Shown one piece after another: positions 20,801 to 34,669 of a DNA stretch of 64,000 nucleotides; position 1 is the first letter of the stretch; each line of letters opens with the position of its first letter. Below the pieces are notes generated by a model. The model searched no databases. It was not told the origin of the DNA and worked only from the letters and a program-made list of their open reading frames with translations. Both the position numbers and the translations under genes were made by a program. The DNA comes from Buttiauxella agrestis ATCC 33320 (GTDB taxonomy: Bacteria; Pseudomonadota; Gammaproteobacteria; Enterobacterales; Enterobacteriaceae), in assembly GCF_000735355.1 (NCBI RefSeq), contig NZ_JMPI01000022.1:310025-374024 (forward strand). Reading direction: 5' to 3'.

Positions 20801-21493
20801 TTACGACAGGATTTGTGGCACCCAACAATACGATGCCAGATGTTGTGGACGAAATATCGACAAATGTTCCAGATATTCCCGACGCGGAATTTCAATCGTA
20901 CCTAAAGATGCGGTATGCGCGTTAAGAACCTGGCAATCAATCAATTTCCCGCCATAGCTTAGAAAGTGTTGGCAGAATACCAGTAACGCAGTTTTGGATG
21001 CATTTTCCCGGCGGCTGAACATCGATTCACCGCAAAATAATGCACCTTGCGCCACACCGTACATTCCACCAACCAGTTCGTCTCCTTCCCAGACTTCAAT
21101 AGAATGAGCGTGGCCTAATTCGTGCAGTCGCGTATAGGCGTCGATAATTTCGGGTGTAATCCATGTGCCTTCTTCACGGTCATCTGCGCAGTCGCTGATG
21201 ACACGCTCAAAAGCATGGTTGAGCGTGACACGATAGGGCGAGTCGCGATGGAAGCGCTTCATACTGCGACTCAGATGAAACTGTTCCGGGAAAAGCACCG
21301 CGCGCGGATCGGGCGACCACCATAAAATCGGGTCGCCTGGCGAGAACCACGGAAAGATGCCGCGTTGATAAGCCATCAACAAACGAGCTGGACTTAAATC
21401 ACCGCCAAGTGCCAGTAACCCATTAGGTTCACGCAACGCGCCTTCCGGGGAAGGGAAGGCGATTGAGTCACGAGAAAGCTGAATAAGGCGCAT
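20801..21493 (-). CDS. aat: Leucyl/phenylalanyl-tRNA-protein transferase
   Basis: A 230-residue enzyme that transfers Leu or Phe from aminoacyl-tRNA to proteins with N-terminal Lys or Arg, creating N-degrons for ClpS-ClpAP, whose genes are close by. Family landmarks are [20 protein letters not shown], the [20 protein letters not shown] block (about residues 45-64), the [13 protein letters not shown] segment and the C-terminal [18 protein letters not shown] motif. Slightly shorter at its C-terminus than E. coli Aat (234). It lies 55 bases downstream of cydC and is probably in the same unit. Confidence 0.97.
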   Translation of the reverse strand: MRLIQLSRDSIAFPSPEGALREPNGLLALGGDLSPARLLMAYQRGIFPWFSPGDPILWWSPDPRAVLFPEQFHLSRSMKRFHRDSPYRVTLNHAFERVISDCADDREEGTWITPEIIDAYTRLHELGHAHSIEVWEGDELVGGMYGVAQGALFCGESMFSRRENASKTALLVFCQHFLSYGGKLIDCQVLNAHTASLGTIEIPRREYLEHLSIFRPQHLASYCWVPQILS

Positions 21494-21548
21494 GACGACA
21501 CGGCTCCACGGCTAGCAATAATTATTGATAATAGACCAATTACAAAGG

Positions 21549-23270
21549 CTACAAACGCTGATGAAAATGATAATAACGACCCGCGCTAGCCATCAAATCT
21601 GCGTGATTACCTTGCTCAATAATTTGCCCGTTGTCCATCACAATTATGTTGCCGAAATCAGCCAATCCGCGCAGGCGATGAGTGACCATTAAGACGGTTT
21701 TCTCTTTGGTCACTTCTGCCAGTAAATCAAGTATTTGACGCTCAGTTTCTGCATCCAGACCTTCGGTCGGTTCATCGAGCAAGAACAGCGGAGCATCATG
21801 TAATAACGCACGGGCAATGGCCAGGCGGCGCAGTTCGCCACCAGAAAGCTGGCGGCCACCTTCACCCAACCAACTATTAAGACCTGAATCGTCTAACAAC
21901 TTCTCCAGACCCACGCGGGTCAAAACTTGCTTCAGCTCATCATCGCCGGCGTCAGGTGCGGCGAGTAGAAGATTGTCGCGCAGTGTGGCGCTGAACAAAT
22001 GCACACGCTGTGACACGACGCTGGTTGAAGTACGTAAAGCCGTTTCATCGAATTGGCTGAGCGCCTCACCATTAAGACGAATTTCGCCCTGCTGGGGTTC
22101 CCAGGCGCGGGTCAGCAACTGTAGCAGTGTCGATTTTCCGCACCCGGTTCGACCCAAAATAGCGACGTGTTGACCGGCTTCAACCTGCAACGAAATATCA
22201 CGCAGCGCCATTTGCGACTGTTCGGGATAAGCGAAGCTGAGGTTGTGAATCTCCAGTGCCACACGCTCAGGTACGGCATGAGTTTTCTCGGTGAAAATAA
22301 CCTCGGGTTTCTGGCTGGTAATTTCAGTCACGCGCAAGGCCGAAGCAATCACTTGCCCCAAATGCTGAAACGACCCGGTGACGGGAGCCAGTGCTTCAAA
22401 CGAGGCGAGTGCACAGAACACAAACAATGCTATCAGCGCACCTGGCGTAGTATTTCCACCCACACCTGCGGCGGCCATCCACAGCATCAGAATGACGGCG
22501 ATTCCGCTAACCAGTAGCATAACTGCCTGCGACAATGCCGTAAGTTCAGCCTGGCGGCGTTGCGCTTCTTGCCAGTTGTCTTCGCTCGCTTCAAGCTGCT
22601 GGCGATAACGTTGTGTCGCACCGAAAATGGTCAGTTCCGCGTGGCCCTGTAGCCAGGCTGTAAGCTGCTGGCGATATTGCCCCCGTTGTACGGTAATCGC
22701 TTCACCGGTTTTTCTGCCCGCAAAATAGAACACGGGTGGCAGCAGAACTAATGTAGCCAATAAAATGCCGCCGAGCGTGAGCGCCAGGTGCACATCCAGC
22801 CAGCTTAATCCGAACGTGACGACCACAATCACGACAAATGCACCGACCAGAGGTGAAATTACGCGCAGATAGAGGTGGTCTAAGGTATCAACATCGGCGA
22901 CCAGACGGTTAAGCAACTCACCCTGGCGAAAACGAGCCAACCCGGCAGGGGAGAGTGGTAGCAATTTGCTAAAGGTGGAAACTCGTAAGTGCTGGAGAAC
23001 GCGGAAAGTCGCATCGTGGCTCACCAGTCGCTCAAAATAACGGCCCGCGGTACGGGTAATCGCGCCGCCGCGAACACCTGCGGCAGGCAACATGTAGTTG
23101 AAGCTATAAATGCCGGCCACGCCGACTACCGATGCGGCGGAGAGGAACCAGCCTGATAGTGTCAGCAGCCCGATACTGGCTAAGAGAGTAATAATCGCCA
23201 GCACAACGCCCAGCATCAGTAACCATTTATGGCGGCAATAAAGCGCAAGATAGGGGAGTAGCGCGCGCAT
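21549..23270 (-). CDS. cydC: Glutathione/L-cysteine exporter subunit CydC
   Basis: A 573-residue ABC exporter half-transporter with six N-terminal transmembrane helices and a C-terminal ATPase. Walker A is GRTGCGKST, the signature is LSGGELRR, and Walker B is LFLLDEPTEGLD. With CydD it forms the heterodimer that exports cysteine and glutathione to the periplasm, and it is needed for assembly of cytochrome bd oxidase. Its ATG overlaps the cydD stop by one base (TAATG), indicating translational coupling. Confidence 0.96.
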   Translation of the reverse strand: MRALLPYLALYCRHKWLLMLGVVLAIITLLASIGLLTLSGWFLSAASVVGVAGIYSFNYMLPAAGVRGGAITRTAGRYFERLVSHDATFRVLQHLRVSTFSKLLPLSPAGLARFRQGELLNRLVADVDTLDHLYLRVISPLVGAFVVIVVVTFGLSWLDVHLALTLGGILLATLVLLPPVFYFAGRKTGEAITVQRGQYRQQLTAWLQGHAELTIFGATQRYRQQLEASEDNWQEAQRRQAELTALSQAVMLLVSGIAVILMLWMAAAGVGGNTTPGALIALFVFCALASFEALAPVTGSFQHLGQVIASALRVTEITSQKPEVIFTEKTHAVPERVALEIHNLSFAYPEQSQMALRDISLQVEAGQHVAILGRTGCGKSTLLQLLTRAWEPQQGEIRLNGEALSQFDETALRTSTSVVSQRVHLFSATLRDNLLLAAPDAGDDELKQVLTRVGLEKLLDDSGLNSWLGEGGRQLSGGELRRLAIARALLHDAPLFLLDEPTEGLDAETERQILDLLAEVTKEKTVLMVTHRLRGLADFGNIIVMDNGQIIEQGNHADLMASAGRYYHFHQRL

Positions 23271-25036
23271 TAAATTTCCTCCTGGCGATGAGTCAGTAAC
23301 GTTGCAAACGGGCCTTCCTGAGAGGCCAGCGTTGCGTAATTTCCTTGTTGCACGATACGTCCATCACGCATCACCCAAACCTCGTCCCAATCGTTGATGT
23401 AATCTAACTGGTGCGTCACCATCAGGGTGGTTTGCTGTCGGGAGGCATTGCCCAACGCTTCCATTACACGCTGTTCGCTATGGGCGTCCAGGCTTGCGGC
23501 AGGTTCATCGAGCAATAACAATCCACATGGCATTAATAAGGCGCGCGCGACGGCAACTCGTTGTGCTTGTCCGACGGATAAGCGTGCTGCTGATTCACCT
23601 AATGGTGTATCAATCCCTTGCGGTAACAGTGGCAGGAATTCATTGACTGAGGCTTTTTCTAACGCAGCGGCTAGTTGTTCGGCGTTGGCATCAGGCACCG
23701 CTAAAAGCACGTTCTCACGAATAGTGGGGGCGGGGAGTTGCGGGTTTTGTCCGACCCAACTCAGTTGTTCGCGCCACCATTTTGGGTCCAGCTCTGAAAG
23801 CTCAACCCCGTTGACCAAAAGCTGACCCTGGTAAGGTAAAAATCCAGATATCACATTAAGCAGAGAGCTTTTCCCGGCACCGCTTTGCCCAACCAGCACC
23901 ACGCGCTGCCCGGCAGAAAGGGTGAAGTTCAGCGGGCCGGCGAGTGCTTTCTCTTCGGTCGAAAGAATCACCAAATCACGCGCTTCGATGCTGACAGGTT
24001 CGTTATTGTTGAACCGTGCACAACCTTGTTTACGCTGTTGTAGCGGGGCATCAAGGAAAGTCATCAGGCTATCCGCTGCACCGACGGCCTGCGCTTTTGC
24101 ATGATAAAAAGTGCCTAAATCGCGTAACGGTTGGAAAAACTCAGGAGCCAGAATCAAAGCCAGGAAACCAGCAAATAGGGTTACGCCAGTGCTGTAATGG
24201 CCAAAATTCAACTCACCTAAATAAGAGAAGCCGAAGTAAACCGCGACGACTGCGATGGATAGCGAGGCAAAGAATTCCAATACGCCTGAAGACAGAAATG
24301 CGAGGCGCAAGACTTCCATTGTCCGCTGGCGGAAATCCTGAGAAGCCGCACGAATATTCTCGGTTTCGGCATTTCCACGATTGAACAAGCGCAACGTTTC
24401 CATGCCGCGCAGACGGTCAAGGAAATGGCCGCTCAGACGCGCCAGTGCCTGGAAGTTACGACGGTTAGCATCTGCGGCTCCCATCCCTACCATCGCCATA
24501 AACAGCGGGATCAGTGGTGCTGTACACAGCAGAATCAGCGCGGCAACCCAATTAGACGGGAAAATCACGATCAAAATCAGCACCGGAACCATCACCGCAA
24601 GCGACATTTGCGGCAGATAGCGGGCATAGTAATCGTGCATATCTTCAATTTGTTCCAGCACAAGCGTAGCCCAACTGCCCACAGGCTTGCCCTGAATCCA
24701 GGCGGGGCCAGCCTCATGAACGCGGTCGAGCACTTTGCGCCGAATTTCTTGCCGTATGTGCAACCCGGCGTAGAAACCCGCTTTTTCACGCAGCCAAACC
24801 ACCCATGCGCGCAATACAAAAATCAGTATCAGGATGACAAAAAGCAGAAGCAGCGCTTCGCGAGGAATGTTTTCCATGATCATGTGCTGCAACATCCGGG
24901 CTAAAAGCCAGGCTTGAGCAACAATTAAAAGTCCACTGATCAAACCCAAAACGCGGGAAAGTCCTAACCAGCGGCGCGAAATAATGCTTTGTTGTTTTAG
25001 CCAACGGCTAAGTTCTTGTTGACGGGTTTTATTCAT
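23270..25036 (-). CDS. cydD: Glutathione/L-cysteine exporter subunit CydD
   Basis: A 588-residue ABC exporter half-transporter and partner of CydC. The N-terminus MNKTRQQELSRWLKQQ leads into six membrane helices; the ATPase has Walker A GQSGAGKSS, a slightly degenerate signature LSVGQAQR and Walker B LLLLDEPAASLD. It is first in the cydDC operon, downstream of trxB and separated from it by a terminator-like hairpin at 25107-25131. Length equals the E. coli protein. Confidence 0.96.
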   Translation of the reverse strand: MNKTRQQELSRWLKQQSIISRRWLGLSRVLGLISGLLIVAQAWLLARMLQHMIMENIPREALLLLFVILILIFVLRAWVVWLREKAGFYAGLHIRQEIRRKVLDRVHEAGPAWIQGKPVGSWATLVLEQIEDMHDYYARYLPQMSLAVMVPVLILIVIFPSNWVAALILLCTAPLIPLFMAMVGMGAADANRRNFQALARLSGHFLDRLRGMETLRLFNRGNAETENIRAASQDFRQRTMEVLRLAFLSSGVLEFFASLSIAVVAVYFGFSYLGELNFGHYSTGVTLFAGFLALILAPEFFQPLRDLGTFYHAKAQAVGAADSLMTFLDAPLQQRKQGCARFNNNEPVSIEARDLVILSTEEKALAGPLNFTLSAGQRVVLVGQSGAGKSSLLNVISGFLPYQGQLLVNGVELSELDPKWWREQLSWVGQNPQLPAPTIRENVLLAVPDANAEQLAAALEKASVNEFLPLLPQGIDTPLGESAARLSVGQAQRVAVARALLMPCGLLLLDEPAASLDAHSEQRVMEALGNASRQQTTLMVTHQLDYINDWDEVWVMRDGRIVQQGNYATLASQEGPFATLLTHRQEEI

Positions 25037-25106
25037 GGTTGCCAGTGCAGGTAAATGATGAATTATCAGGCAAAATTTGCGGGCAATGTTACAACGCAGA
25101 CAAAAG

Positions 25107-25131
25107 AAAGGCGACTTATTCAGTCGCCTTT
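25107..25131 (-). terminator. Intrinsic terminator of trxB
   Basis: Read leftward: AAAGGCGACT, loop GAATA, AGTCGCCTTT, then CTTTTGTC. Perfect 10-bp stem, 36 bases past the trxB stop and before cydD. Confidence 0.75.
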
Positions 25132-25166
25132 ACGTATCTTCAAACTGTCGCTATGGATTACGAGAG

Positions 25167-26637
<1,471 letters not shown>

Positions 26638-27132
26638 ATGGTAGATAGTAAGAAGCGCCCTGGCAAAGATCTCGACCGCATCGATCGTAACATTCTGAAT
26701 GAACTGCAGAAGGACGGACGTATTTCCAACGTCGAGCTTTCGAAGCGAGTAGGGCTTTCACCGACTCCGTGCCTTGAGCGCGTACGTCGTCTGGAACGAC
26801 AGGGTTTCATTCAGGGCTACACCGCTCTGTTGAACCCGCATTATCTGGATGCATCACTTCTGGTTTTTGTTGAGATTACTCTGAATCGTGGCGCCCCGGA
26901 TGTGTTTGAGCAATTTAACGCCGCAGTTCAGAAACTTGAAGAAATTCAAGAATGTCATTTGGTATCCGGCGATTTCGACTACCTGTTGAAAACCCGTGTA
27001 CCTGATATGTCGGCGTACCGCAAATTACTAGGCGAAACCTTGTTGCGACTGCCGGGTGTGAACGATACCCGTACGTATGTAGTGATGGAAGAGGTCAAAC
27101 AGAGCAATCGTCTGGTTATTAAGACCCGTTAA
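26638..27132 (+). CDS. lrp: Leucine-responsive regulatory protein Lrp
   Basis: A 164-residue global regulator of amino-acid metabolism and fimbriae. The N-terminal winged helix-turn-helix is in ILNELQKDGRISNVELSKRV followed by GLSPTPCLERVRRLE; the C-terminal RAM (effector and oligomerisation) domain covers about residues 70-160. It appears virtually identical to E. coli Lrp along its full length. It is followed by a LexA-type box and a strong hairpin before ftsK. Confidence 0.99.
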   Translation: MVDSKKRPGKDLDRIDRNILNELQKDGRISNVELSKRVGLSPTPCLERVRRLERQGFIQGYTALLNPHYLDASLLVFVEITLNRGAPDVFEQFNAAVQKLEEIQECHLVSGDFDYLLKTRVPDMSAYRKLLGETLLRLPGVNDTRTYVVMEEVKQSNRLVIKTR

Positions 27133-27172
27133 CACGGGCCAGGTGCAAAATCTGCGTATTTTGGTTACACTC

Positions 27173-27188
27173 CTGGTAATTCATACAG
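27173..27188 (+). promoter_or_regulatory. Candidate LexA (SOS) box upstream of ftsK
   Basis: CTGGTAATTCATACAG matches CTGT-N8-ACAG with one mismatch (G for T at position 4). In E. coli an SOS-inducible promoter (dinH) with a closely similar box precedes ftsK, so this is probably the same element. It overlaps by two bases the start of the long hairpin at 27187-27220. Confidence 0.6.
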
Positions 27189-27220
27189 CAACAGTGCCGG
27201 GAATGCCCGGCACTGTTGCT
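27187..27220 (+). terminator. Strong hairpin between lrp and ftsK
   Basis: Perfect 15-bp inverted repeat, AGCAACAGTGCCGGG and CCCGGCACTGTTGCT, around AATG. It is followed by CTCCATATTTATT and not by a run of T. It may end lrp transcription partially or lie in the leader of an lrp-ftsK transcript. It is 33 bases before the ftsK start. Confidence 0.6.
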
Positions 27221-27253
27221 CTCCATATTTATTAAGGACCTGGAGAGTCTTAC

Positions 27254-30200
27254 TTGAGCCAGGAATACACCGAAGAAAAAGAAGTTACATTGAGGAAACT
27301 CAGCAGCGGGCGTCGTGCGTTAGAGGCGTTACTGCTTCTTGTTGCCATTTTTGCCGTCTATTTGATGGTGGCGTTGCTCAGTTTTAATCCTTCCGATCCG
27401 AGTTGGTCACAAACCGCATGGCACGAACCTATCCACAATCTGGGTGGAATGCCAGGTGCGTGGCTGGCCGATACTCTGCTATTCATCTTTGGCGTGATGG
27501 CCTACACCATACCGGTAATCATTATTGGTGCGTGTTGGTTCACCTTCCGTAACCGTGATAGCGAAGAGTTTGTTGATTACTTTGCCGTTTCCTTACGCCT
27601 GATTGGTGTATTGGCAATGGTACTTACGGCCTGTGGCCTGGCGGCGATAAACGCAGATGATATTTGGTACTTTGCCTCAGGTGGCGTGATAGGGAGTTTG
27701 CTCAGCACCGCGATGATGCCTTTGCTTAATAGTAGCGGCGGCACAATTGCCTTGTTGTGCGTTTGGGCGGCAGGTTTAACCCTGTTTACCGGCTGGTCCT
27801 GGGTCAGTATTGCAGAGAAAATTGGCAGTGCGACATTAAGCGTGCTGACTTTTGCCAGTAACCGTACGCGCCGGGATAACACCTGGCAAGACGATGATTA
27901 CGACTACGAAGATGAAGAGCATGGTGATGAGCACGCTCCGGAAGTGGAAAAGCGTGAGTCTCGTCGTGCGCGTATTTTGCGTGGTGCATTAGCACGTAAG
28001 CAGCGTATATCTGAGAAATTCTCCAATCCTAACGCGCGTAAAACAGACACTGCGCTGTTTTCTGGTAAGCGTATGGATGATGCGGAAGATGACGTTTTAT
28101 TCTCGGGAAATAAAGCGACGCTGCCTGAGGACGACGTTTTGTTCTCAGGGAATAAAGCAACACTACCTGAAAGCGACGAATACGATCCGTTATTACACGG
28201 GCAGTCTATCGTTGCCCCGGTTGCGGCAACTGCCGCCGCTGCAATGGCGAACCCTGCCTATGCCGCTCCCGTTATGCCAACCGCGACCGTATCACCAGTA
28301 GCTGCTCCGGCACCAGAAGTGGATCACCATCCCGCTATTGCCTGGGAACCTGCGCCTACTACGATGACGCCTGAACCCGTTATTGCGCCTGCGCCTGAAA
28401 GTTACGACGCGCCTCACGCGACGGATCAATATCATCCGCAATATTCTGCGCAACAAAATCCGCAGCAGCATCCGCAGCAAGTCACCAGCCATTGGTCAGA
28501 ACCGGCTGCGGAGCAACCTTTTGTTGAACCGGCTTACTATGAACCAGAGGCTCCAGAGCCTGTTGTTCAGCCTGAGCCTGTTGAAGAATTCAAACCCGCC
28601 GTTCGCCCGCCGCTGTACCATTTCGAAGAAGTCGAAGAGCGTCGTGCGCGTGAACGTGAGCAACTGGCAGCCTGGTATCAGCCGGTAAACGAACCTAAGC
28701 CTGACCCTTATGGCTATGACAGTTCTCCAGCTTTTGCATCAACAAGTTCTACGGACGCTTCGCGGATTGAACCACCGGCTATGCCTCAGGGGATGTCCAA
28801 CGTAATGCCGGAAATTCCGATCGTGCCAGCCCCGGATATTCCGCAAGGTGTTAAAGATGCTGCAAAAGTCGCAGGTGTTGCGGCAGCGTTTAGCCCGGTG
28901 TTTAGTATTGCCAGCGACGCGCCTCGTCCTCAGGTTAAAGAGGGGATTGGCCCGCAGTTGCCACGTCCAAATCGTGTGCGCGTACCGACTCGTCGTGAGC
29001 TTGCGTCCTATGGCATCAAGTTGCCTTCTCAGCGAATGGCTGAAGAAGAAGCGCGTCGCCAGGGCGGGATGGATATCGAAGACGACTATGCTGACGATGC
29101 CGAGGAAATGGAACAGCAGGAACTCGCTCGCCAGTTCGCGGCCCAGCAACAGCAGCGTTATGGTGAAGAGTATGAAGGCGATGCGACGCAGCAAGATGAA
29201 GCTGAGGCTGAACAGGCAGAATTAGCTCGCCAGTTTGCAGCGCAGCAGCAACAGCGTTACTCCGCGGAACAACAGCAACCAACACAGCAACAGCCAAATA
29301 ATGTGCCGTTCTCACTGGATGATTTTGATTTCTCACCAATGAAAACGTTAGTCGATGATGGCCCGAGCGAGCCATTATTTACGCCGAGTCCGGTTGAAGC
29401 ACCAGCTCCTGTTCAGCAACCGCAAAGTTGGCAAGCCGCGCCGCAGTCGCATGTGCAGCAGCAACCGCCAGCACCTGCTCCTGTTGCAGCACCTCCGGTA
29501 CAAGAAAGTTTGATTCATCCATTCCTGATGCGTAATGGGGACGATCGTCCACGGCAGCGTCCAACAACGCCATTGCCATCGCTGGACTTGTTGACCTCAC
29601 CGCCAGCAGAAGTGGAGCCGATTGACACCTTCGCGTTAGAGCAAATGGCTCGCCTGGTGGAAGCTCGTCTTGCCGATTACCGGATTAAAGCCGATGTGGT
29701 GGATTACTCTCCAGGCCCGGTTATCACCCGTTTCGAGCTGGATTTAGCGCCAGGTGTTAAAGCCGCTCGCATTTCTAACTTGTCTCGCGACCTCGCGCGC
29801 TCGTTATCAACGGTTGCGGTGCGTGTCGTTGAAGTTATTCCAGGCAAACCCTATGTGGGCCTTGAGTTACCAAACAAAAAACGCCAGACCGTTTACCTAC
29901 GCGAAGTTCTCGACTGCGCTAAGTTCCGCGAAAGTGCTTCTCCGTTAACGGTCGTCCTGGGTAAAGATATCGGTGGCGAACCGGTGATTGCCGATCTGGC
30001 GAAAATGCCACACTTGCTGGTTGCGGGTACAACCGGGTCCGGTAAGTCTGTTGGCGTGAACGCCATGATCCTCAGCATGTTGTATAAAGCGACGCCTGAA
30101 GAAGTGCGCTTTATTATGATCGACCCGAAAATGCTTGAGTTGTCAGTGTATGAAGGCATCCCACATCTGTTAACGGAAGTCGTAACGGATATGAAAGATG

Positions 30201-31048
30201 CGGCCAATGCATTGCGCTGGAGCGTGAACGAAATGGAACGCCGCTACAAACTGATGTCTGCTCTGGGCGTTCGAAATCTGGCAGGTTACAACGAACGTGT
30301 GCTGGAAGCTGAACGCATGGGTCGTCCAATTCCAGATCCATTCTGGAAACCCGGCGACAGCATGGAAGTTTCCCATCCAATGCTTGAAAAGCTGCCGTAT
30401 ATCGTTGTGTTGGTTGATGAATTTGCTGATCTGATGATGACGGTCGGTAAGAAAGTGGAAGAGTTGATTGCTCGCCTGGCACAGAAAGCGCGTGCTGCGG
30501 GTATTCACCTGGTGCTGGCCACTCAGCGCCCATCCGTTGACGTTATTACAGGGTTGATCAAAGCGAACATCCCGACGCGTGTGGCGTTTACCGTCTCAAG
30601 CAAAATCGACTCGCGAACCATTCTTGACCAAGGTGGCGCTGAGTCGCTGCTGGGAATGGGTGACATGCTTTATTCCGGGCCGAACTCGACGCTGCCGGTA
30701 CGTGTTCATGGCGCGTTTGTCCGTGACCAGGAAGTCCATGCTGTGGTTCAGGACTGGAAAGCGCGTGGTCGTCCACAATACATAACGGGTATCACTTCCG
30801 ATAGCGAAAGTGAAGGCGGCGCAGGTGGCGGGATTGACGGTGATGAAGAGCTTGATCCGCTGTTTGATCAGGCAGTTTCCTTCGTGGTTGAAAAACGTAA
30901 AGCGTCTATTTCCGGTGTTCAGCGTCAGTTCCGCATTGGCTATAACCGTGCAGCCCGTATTGTTGAACAGATGGAAGCGCAGGGGATCGTGAGTCCGCAA
31001 GGTCACAACGGTAATCGCGAAGTGCTTGCACCACCGCCATTTGAGTAA
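27254..31048 (+). CDS. ftsK: DNA translocase FtsK
   Basis: A 1264-residue septal DNA pump that coordinates division with chromosome dimer resolution. The N-terminal domain (about 1-205) has four membrane helices. A long Pro/Gln-rich linker (about 210-790) follows, then the alpha/beta RecA-like motor with Walker A GTTGSGKS (about residue 925) and Walker [12 protein letters not shown], and the C-terminal gamma winged-helix domain that reads KOPS and contacts XerD ([19 protein letters not shown]). The start is the TTG at 27254 behind CCTGGAGAG, as in the E. coli alignment (MSQEYTE). It is shorter than E. coli FtsK (1329) because the linker differs. The linker holds a tandem duplication of 14 residues (28088-28171) and two copies of [14 protein letters not shown]. 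Confidence 0.97.
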   Translation: MSQEYTEEKEVTLRKLSSGRRALEALLLLVAIFAVYLMVALLSFNPSDPSWSQTAWHEPIHNLGGMPGAWLADTLLFIFGVMAYTIPVIIIGACWFTFRNRDSEEFVDYFAVSLRLIGVLAMVLTACGLAAINADDIWYFASGGVIGSLLSTAMMPLLNSSGGTIALLCVWAAGLTLFTGWSWVSIAEKIGSATLSVLTFASNRTRRDNTWQDDDYDYEDEEHGDEHAPEVEKRESRRARILRGALARKQRISEKFSNPNARKTDTALFSGKRMDDAEDDVLFSGNKATLPEDDVLFSGNKATLPESDEYDPLLHGQSIVAPVAATAAAAMANPAYAAPVMPTATVSPVAAPAPEVDHHPAIAWEPAPTTMTPEPVIAPAPESYDAPHATDQYHPQYSAQQNPQQHPQQVTSHWSEPAAEQPFVEPAYYEPEAPEPVVQPEPVEEFKPAVRPPLYHFEEVEERRAREREQLAAWYQPVNEPKPDPYGYDSSPAFASTSSTDASRIEPPAMPQGMSNVMPEIPIVPAPDIPQGVKDAAKVAGVAAAFSPVFSIASDAPRPQVKEGIGPQLPRPNRVRVPTRRELASYGIKLPSQRMAEEEARRQGGMDIEDDYADDAEEMEQQELARQFAAQQQQRYGEEYEGDATQQDEAEAEQAELARQFAAQQQQRYSAEQQQPTQQQPNNVPFSLDDFDFSPMKTLVDDGPSEPLFTPSPVEAPAPVQQPQSWQAAPQSHVQQQPPAPAPVAAPPVQESLIHPFLMRNGDDRPRQRPTTPLPSLDLLTSPPAEVEPIDTFALEQMARLVEARLADYRIKADVVDYSPGPVITRFELDLAPGVKAARISNLSRDLARSLSTVAVRVVEVIPGKPYVGLELPNKKRQTVYLREVLDCAKFRESASPLTVVLGKDIGGEPVIADLAKMPHLLVAGTTGSGKSVGVNAMILSMLYKATPEEVRFIMIDPKMLELSVYEGIPHLLTEVVTDMKDAANALRWSVNEMERRYKLMSALGVRNLAGYNERVLEAERMGRPIPDPFWKPGDSMEVSHPMLEKLPYIVVLVDEFADLMMTVGKKVEELIARLAQKARAAGIHLVLATQRPSVDVITGLIKANIPTRVAFTVSSKIDSRTILDQGGAESLLGMGDMLYSGPNSTLPVRVHGAFVRDQEVHAVVQDWKARGRPQYITGITSDSESEGGAGGGIDGDEELDPLFDQAVSFVVEKRKASISGVQRQFRIGYNRAARIVEQMEAQGIVSPQGHNGNREVLAPPPFE

Positions 31049-31061
31049 CTTTTTGCATCAG

Positions 31062-31080
31062 AGCCGCCGTTGCGGCTTTT
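31062..31080 (+). terminator. Short terminator-like hairpin after ftsK
   Basis: AGCCGC-CGTT-GCGGCT followed by TTT, 14 bases past the ftsK stop. The stem is short (6 bp) and the T tract brief, so read-through into lolA is possible. Confidence 0.6.
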
Positions 31081-31210
31081 ATGCAAAGAAGGGTAAATTA
31101 CCGGAAAATCAGCTTTTTCTTCTGTTGCTCCCAAGCAATTCTCCACTAAAGTGGGCAACAGAAATGCCACAGTGCAGTCGCTATGTGGCGCATGAATTTA
31201 AGGGATCGTA

Positions 31211-31822
31211 ATGAAGAAAATCGCTATTACTTGTGCTTTATTGACTGCTCTGACCGCAACTGCTGCCTGGGCTGACGCCGCGGGCGACCTGAAAACGCGT
31301 CTGGATAAAGTCAGCAGCTTCCACGCAAGTTTCACACAGAAAGTCACCGACGGTGGCGGCGCTGCAGTGCAAGAAGGTCAGGGTGATCTGTGGGTTAAGC
31401 GCCCGAACTTATTCAACTGGCATATGACTCAGCCTGACGAAAGCGTCCTGGTTTCCGATGGGAAAACATTGTGGTTCTACAACCCATTTGTTGAGCAAGT
31501 GAGTGCCACCTGGCTGAAAGATGCGACTGGTAACACTCCGTTTATGCTGATTGCGCGCAACCAAAGCAGTGACTGGCAGCAGTACAACATCAAACAAAAC
31601 GGTGATGATTTTATTCTGACGCCTAAAACCAGCGCCGGTAATCTCAAGCAATTCACCATTAACGTTGGACGTGATGGAACCATCCATCAGTTCAGTGCTA
31701 TTGAGCAAGACGATCAGCGCAGCAGCTACGCGTTGAAATCTCAGCAAAATGGCTCGGTGGATATGAGCAAGTTTACGTTTACCCCGCCTAAAGGCGTGAC
31801 GGTGGACGACCAACGTAAGTAG
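31211..31822 (+). CDS. lolA: Outer-membrane lipoprotein carrier protein LolA
   Basis: A 203-residue periplasmic chaperone that takes lipoproteins from LolCDE to LolB. It has a Sec signal peptide, [21 protein letters not shown], probably cleaved before [10 protein letters not shown]. The mature protein shows the typical half-barrel sequences [20 protein letters not shown] (including the functional Arg of the family) and a C-terminal [14 protein letters not shown]. It lies 8 bases upstream of rarA, so the two are co-transcribed. Same length as in E. coli. Confidence 0.97.
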   Translation: MKKIAITCALLTALTATAAWADAAGDLKTRLDKVSSFHASFTQKVTDGGGAAVQEGQGDLWVKRPNLFNWHMTQPDESVLVSDGKTLWFYNPFVEQVSATWLKDATGNTPFMLIARNQSSDWQQYNIKQNGDDFILTPKTSAGNLKQFTINVGRDGTIHQFSAIEQDDQRSSYALKSQQNGSVDMSKFTFTPPKGVTVDDQRK

Positions 31823-31830
31823 AGGTATGA

Positions 31831-33174
31831 GTGAGCAACTTGTCGCTCGATTTTTCTGAAAATACCTTCCAGCCTCTGGCCGCGCGTATGCGGCCGGAGA
31901 ACCTCGCGCAGTATATCGGCCAGCAGCATCTTCTCGCTCCGGGTAAACCTCTTCCTAAAGCTATCGAAGCCGGGCATCTCCATTCGATGATTTTATGGGG
32001 CCCCCCAGGCACCGGTAAAACCACGCTTGCGGAAGTCATTGCGCATTATGCGGACGCAGATGTAGAACGAATCTCTGCTGTTACCTCCGGTGTAAAAGAA
32101 ATCCGCGAGGCTATTGAGCGCGCGCGTCAGAGTCGTAATGCTGGGCGACGTACGATTCTGTTTGTTGACGAAGTCCATCGCTTTAACAAAAGCCAGCAAG
32201 ATGCTTTCTTGCCGCATATTGAAGATGGCACGATAACCTTTATTGGCGCGACCACTGAAAACCCCTCATTCGAGTTGAACTCCGCTTTACTTTCACGAGC
32301 CCGGGTTTATTTGCTCAAATCGCTGACGACTGAAGATATTGAAAAAGTCCTCGATCAGGCGATGAACGACACGGCTCGCGGCTACGGAGGGCAGAATATT
32401 GTCCTGCCGGACGAAACTCGTCTGGCTATCGCTCAACTGGTCAACGGTGATGCTCGCCGCGCACTGAACACGCTGGAAATGATGGCTGATATGGCCGAAA
32501 TTGATGCGAGTGGAAATCGTGTGCTACAGATTGCGCTGTTGACCGAAATTGCAGGTGAACGTAGTGCGCGATTTGATAACAAGGGCGACCGTTTCTACGA
32601 TCTGATTTCCGCGCTGCATAAGTCAGTACGCGGTTCCTCGCCGGATGCTGCACTTTACTGGTATGCGCGCATTATTACTGCAGGCGGCGATCCTTTATAT
32701 GTTGCCCGGCGTTTGTTAGCGATTGCGTCCGAAGATGTAGGCAATGCCGATCCACGTGGTATGCAGGTCGCTATCGCTGCCTGGGATTGCTTCACGCGGG
32801 TTGGCCCTGCAGAAGGGGAGCGCGCCATTGCACAAGCTATTGTTTATCTTGCTTGCGCGCCAAAAAGTAATGCAGTTTACAAAGCTTTCAAGGCAGCAAT
32901 GGCTGATGCCCGTGAGCGCCCGGATTACGACGTTCCCGTTCATCTTCGTAATGCGCCAACCAAACTGATGAAAGAAATGGGGTATGGTCAGGAGTATCGC
33001 TACGCTCATGACGAACCCAATGCTTATGCTTCCGGAGAAGTTTACTTCCCGCAGGAAATGGCACAAACACGCTATTATCAGCCTACAAACAGAGGTCTTG
33101 AGGGCAAGATTGGTGAAAAGCTCGCCTGGCTTGCTGAACAGGATCAAAATAGCCCGACAAAACGCTACCGATAA
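31831..33174 (+). CDS. rarA: Replication-associated recombination protein RarA
   Basis: A 447-residue AAA+ ATPase (MgsA/WRNIP1 family) that acts at stalled forks. Walker A is GPPGTGKTT (about 56-64), Walker B is [10 protein letters not shown], and sensor 1 is [11 protein letters not shown]. The C-terminal part holds the tetramerisation region ending [11 protein letters not shown]. The start is GTG at 31831, as in E. coli, 8 bases after lolA and with AGAGGT upstream. Full length. Confidence 0.97.
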   Translation: MSNLSLDFSENTFQPLAARMRPENLAQYIGQQHLLAPGKPLPKAIEAGHLHSMILWGPPGTGKTTLAEVIAHYADADVERISAVTSGVKEIREAIERARQSRNAGRRTILFVDEVHRFNKSQQDAFLPHIEDGTITFIGATTENPSFELNSALLSRARVYLLKSLTTEDIEKVLDQAMNDTARGYGGQNIVLPDETRLAIAQLVNGDARRALNTLEMMADMAEIDASGNRVLQIALLTEIAGERSARFDNKGDRFYDLISALHKSVRGSSPDAALYWYARIITAGGDPLYVARRLLAIASEDVGNADPRGMQVAIAAWDCFTRVGPAEGERAIAQAIVYLACAPKSNAVYKAFKAAMADARERPDYDVPVHLRNAPTKLMKEMGYGQEYRYAHDEPNAYASGEVYFPQEMAQTRYYQPTNRGLEGKIGEKLAWLAEQDQNSPTKRYR

Positions 33175-33251
33175 TTCAGGCGTTGCGGTAAGGTTAGCAA
33201 GACTATCATTCATTGCGGTTGCAGGCTGTGACCGCTATCCCCTTCATTTAA

Positions 33252-34565
<1,314 letters not shown>

Positions 34566-34606
34566 TCATTGCGACTAATACATTAGTACTGTTTTACTCT
34601 CTGAAA

Positions 34607-34629
34607 AGCGCCTAAGGGCGCTTTTTTTA
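34607..34629 (+). terminator. Intrinsic terminator of serS
   Basis: AGCGCC-TAAG-GGCGCT stem followed by seven T. Classic rho-independent terminator 42 bases past the serS stop. Confidence 0.9.
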
Positions 34630-34669
34630 TGCCGTAATTATTCTCATTCCCACAGATAATCTGCCTTTA

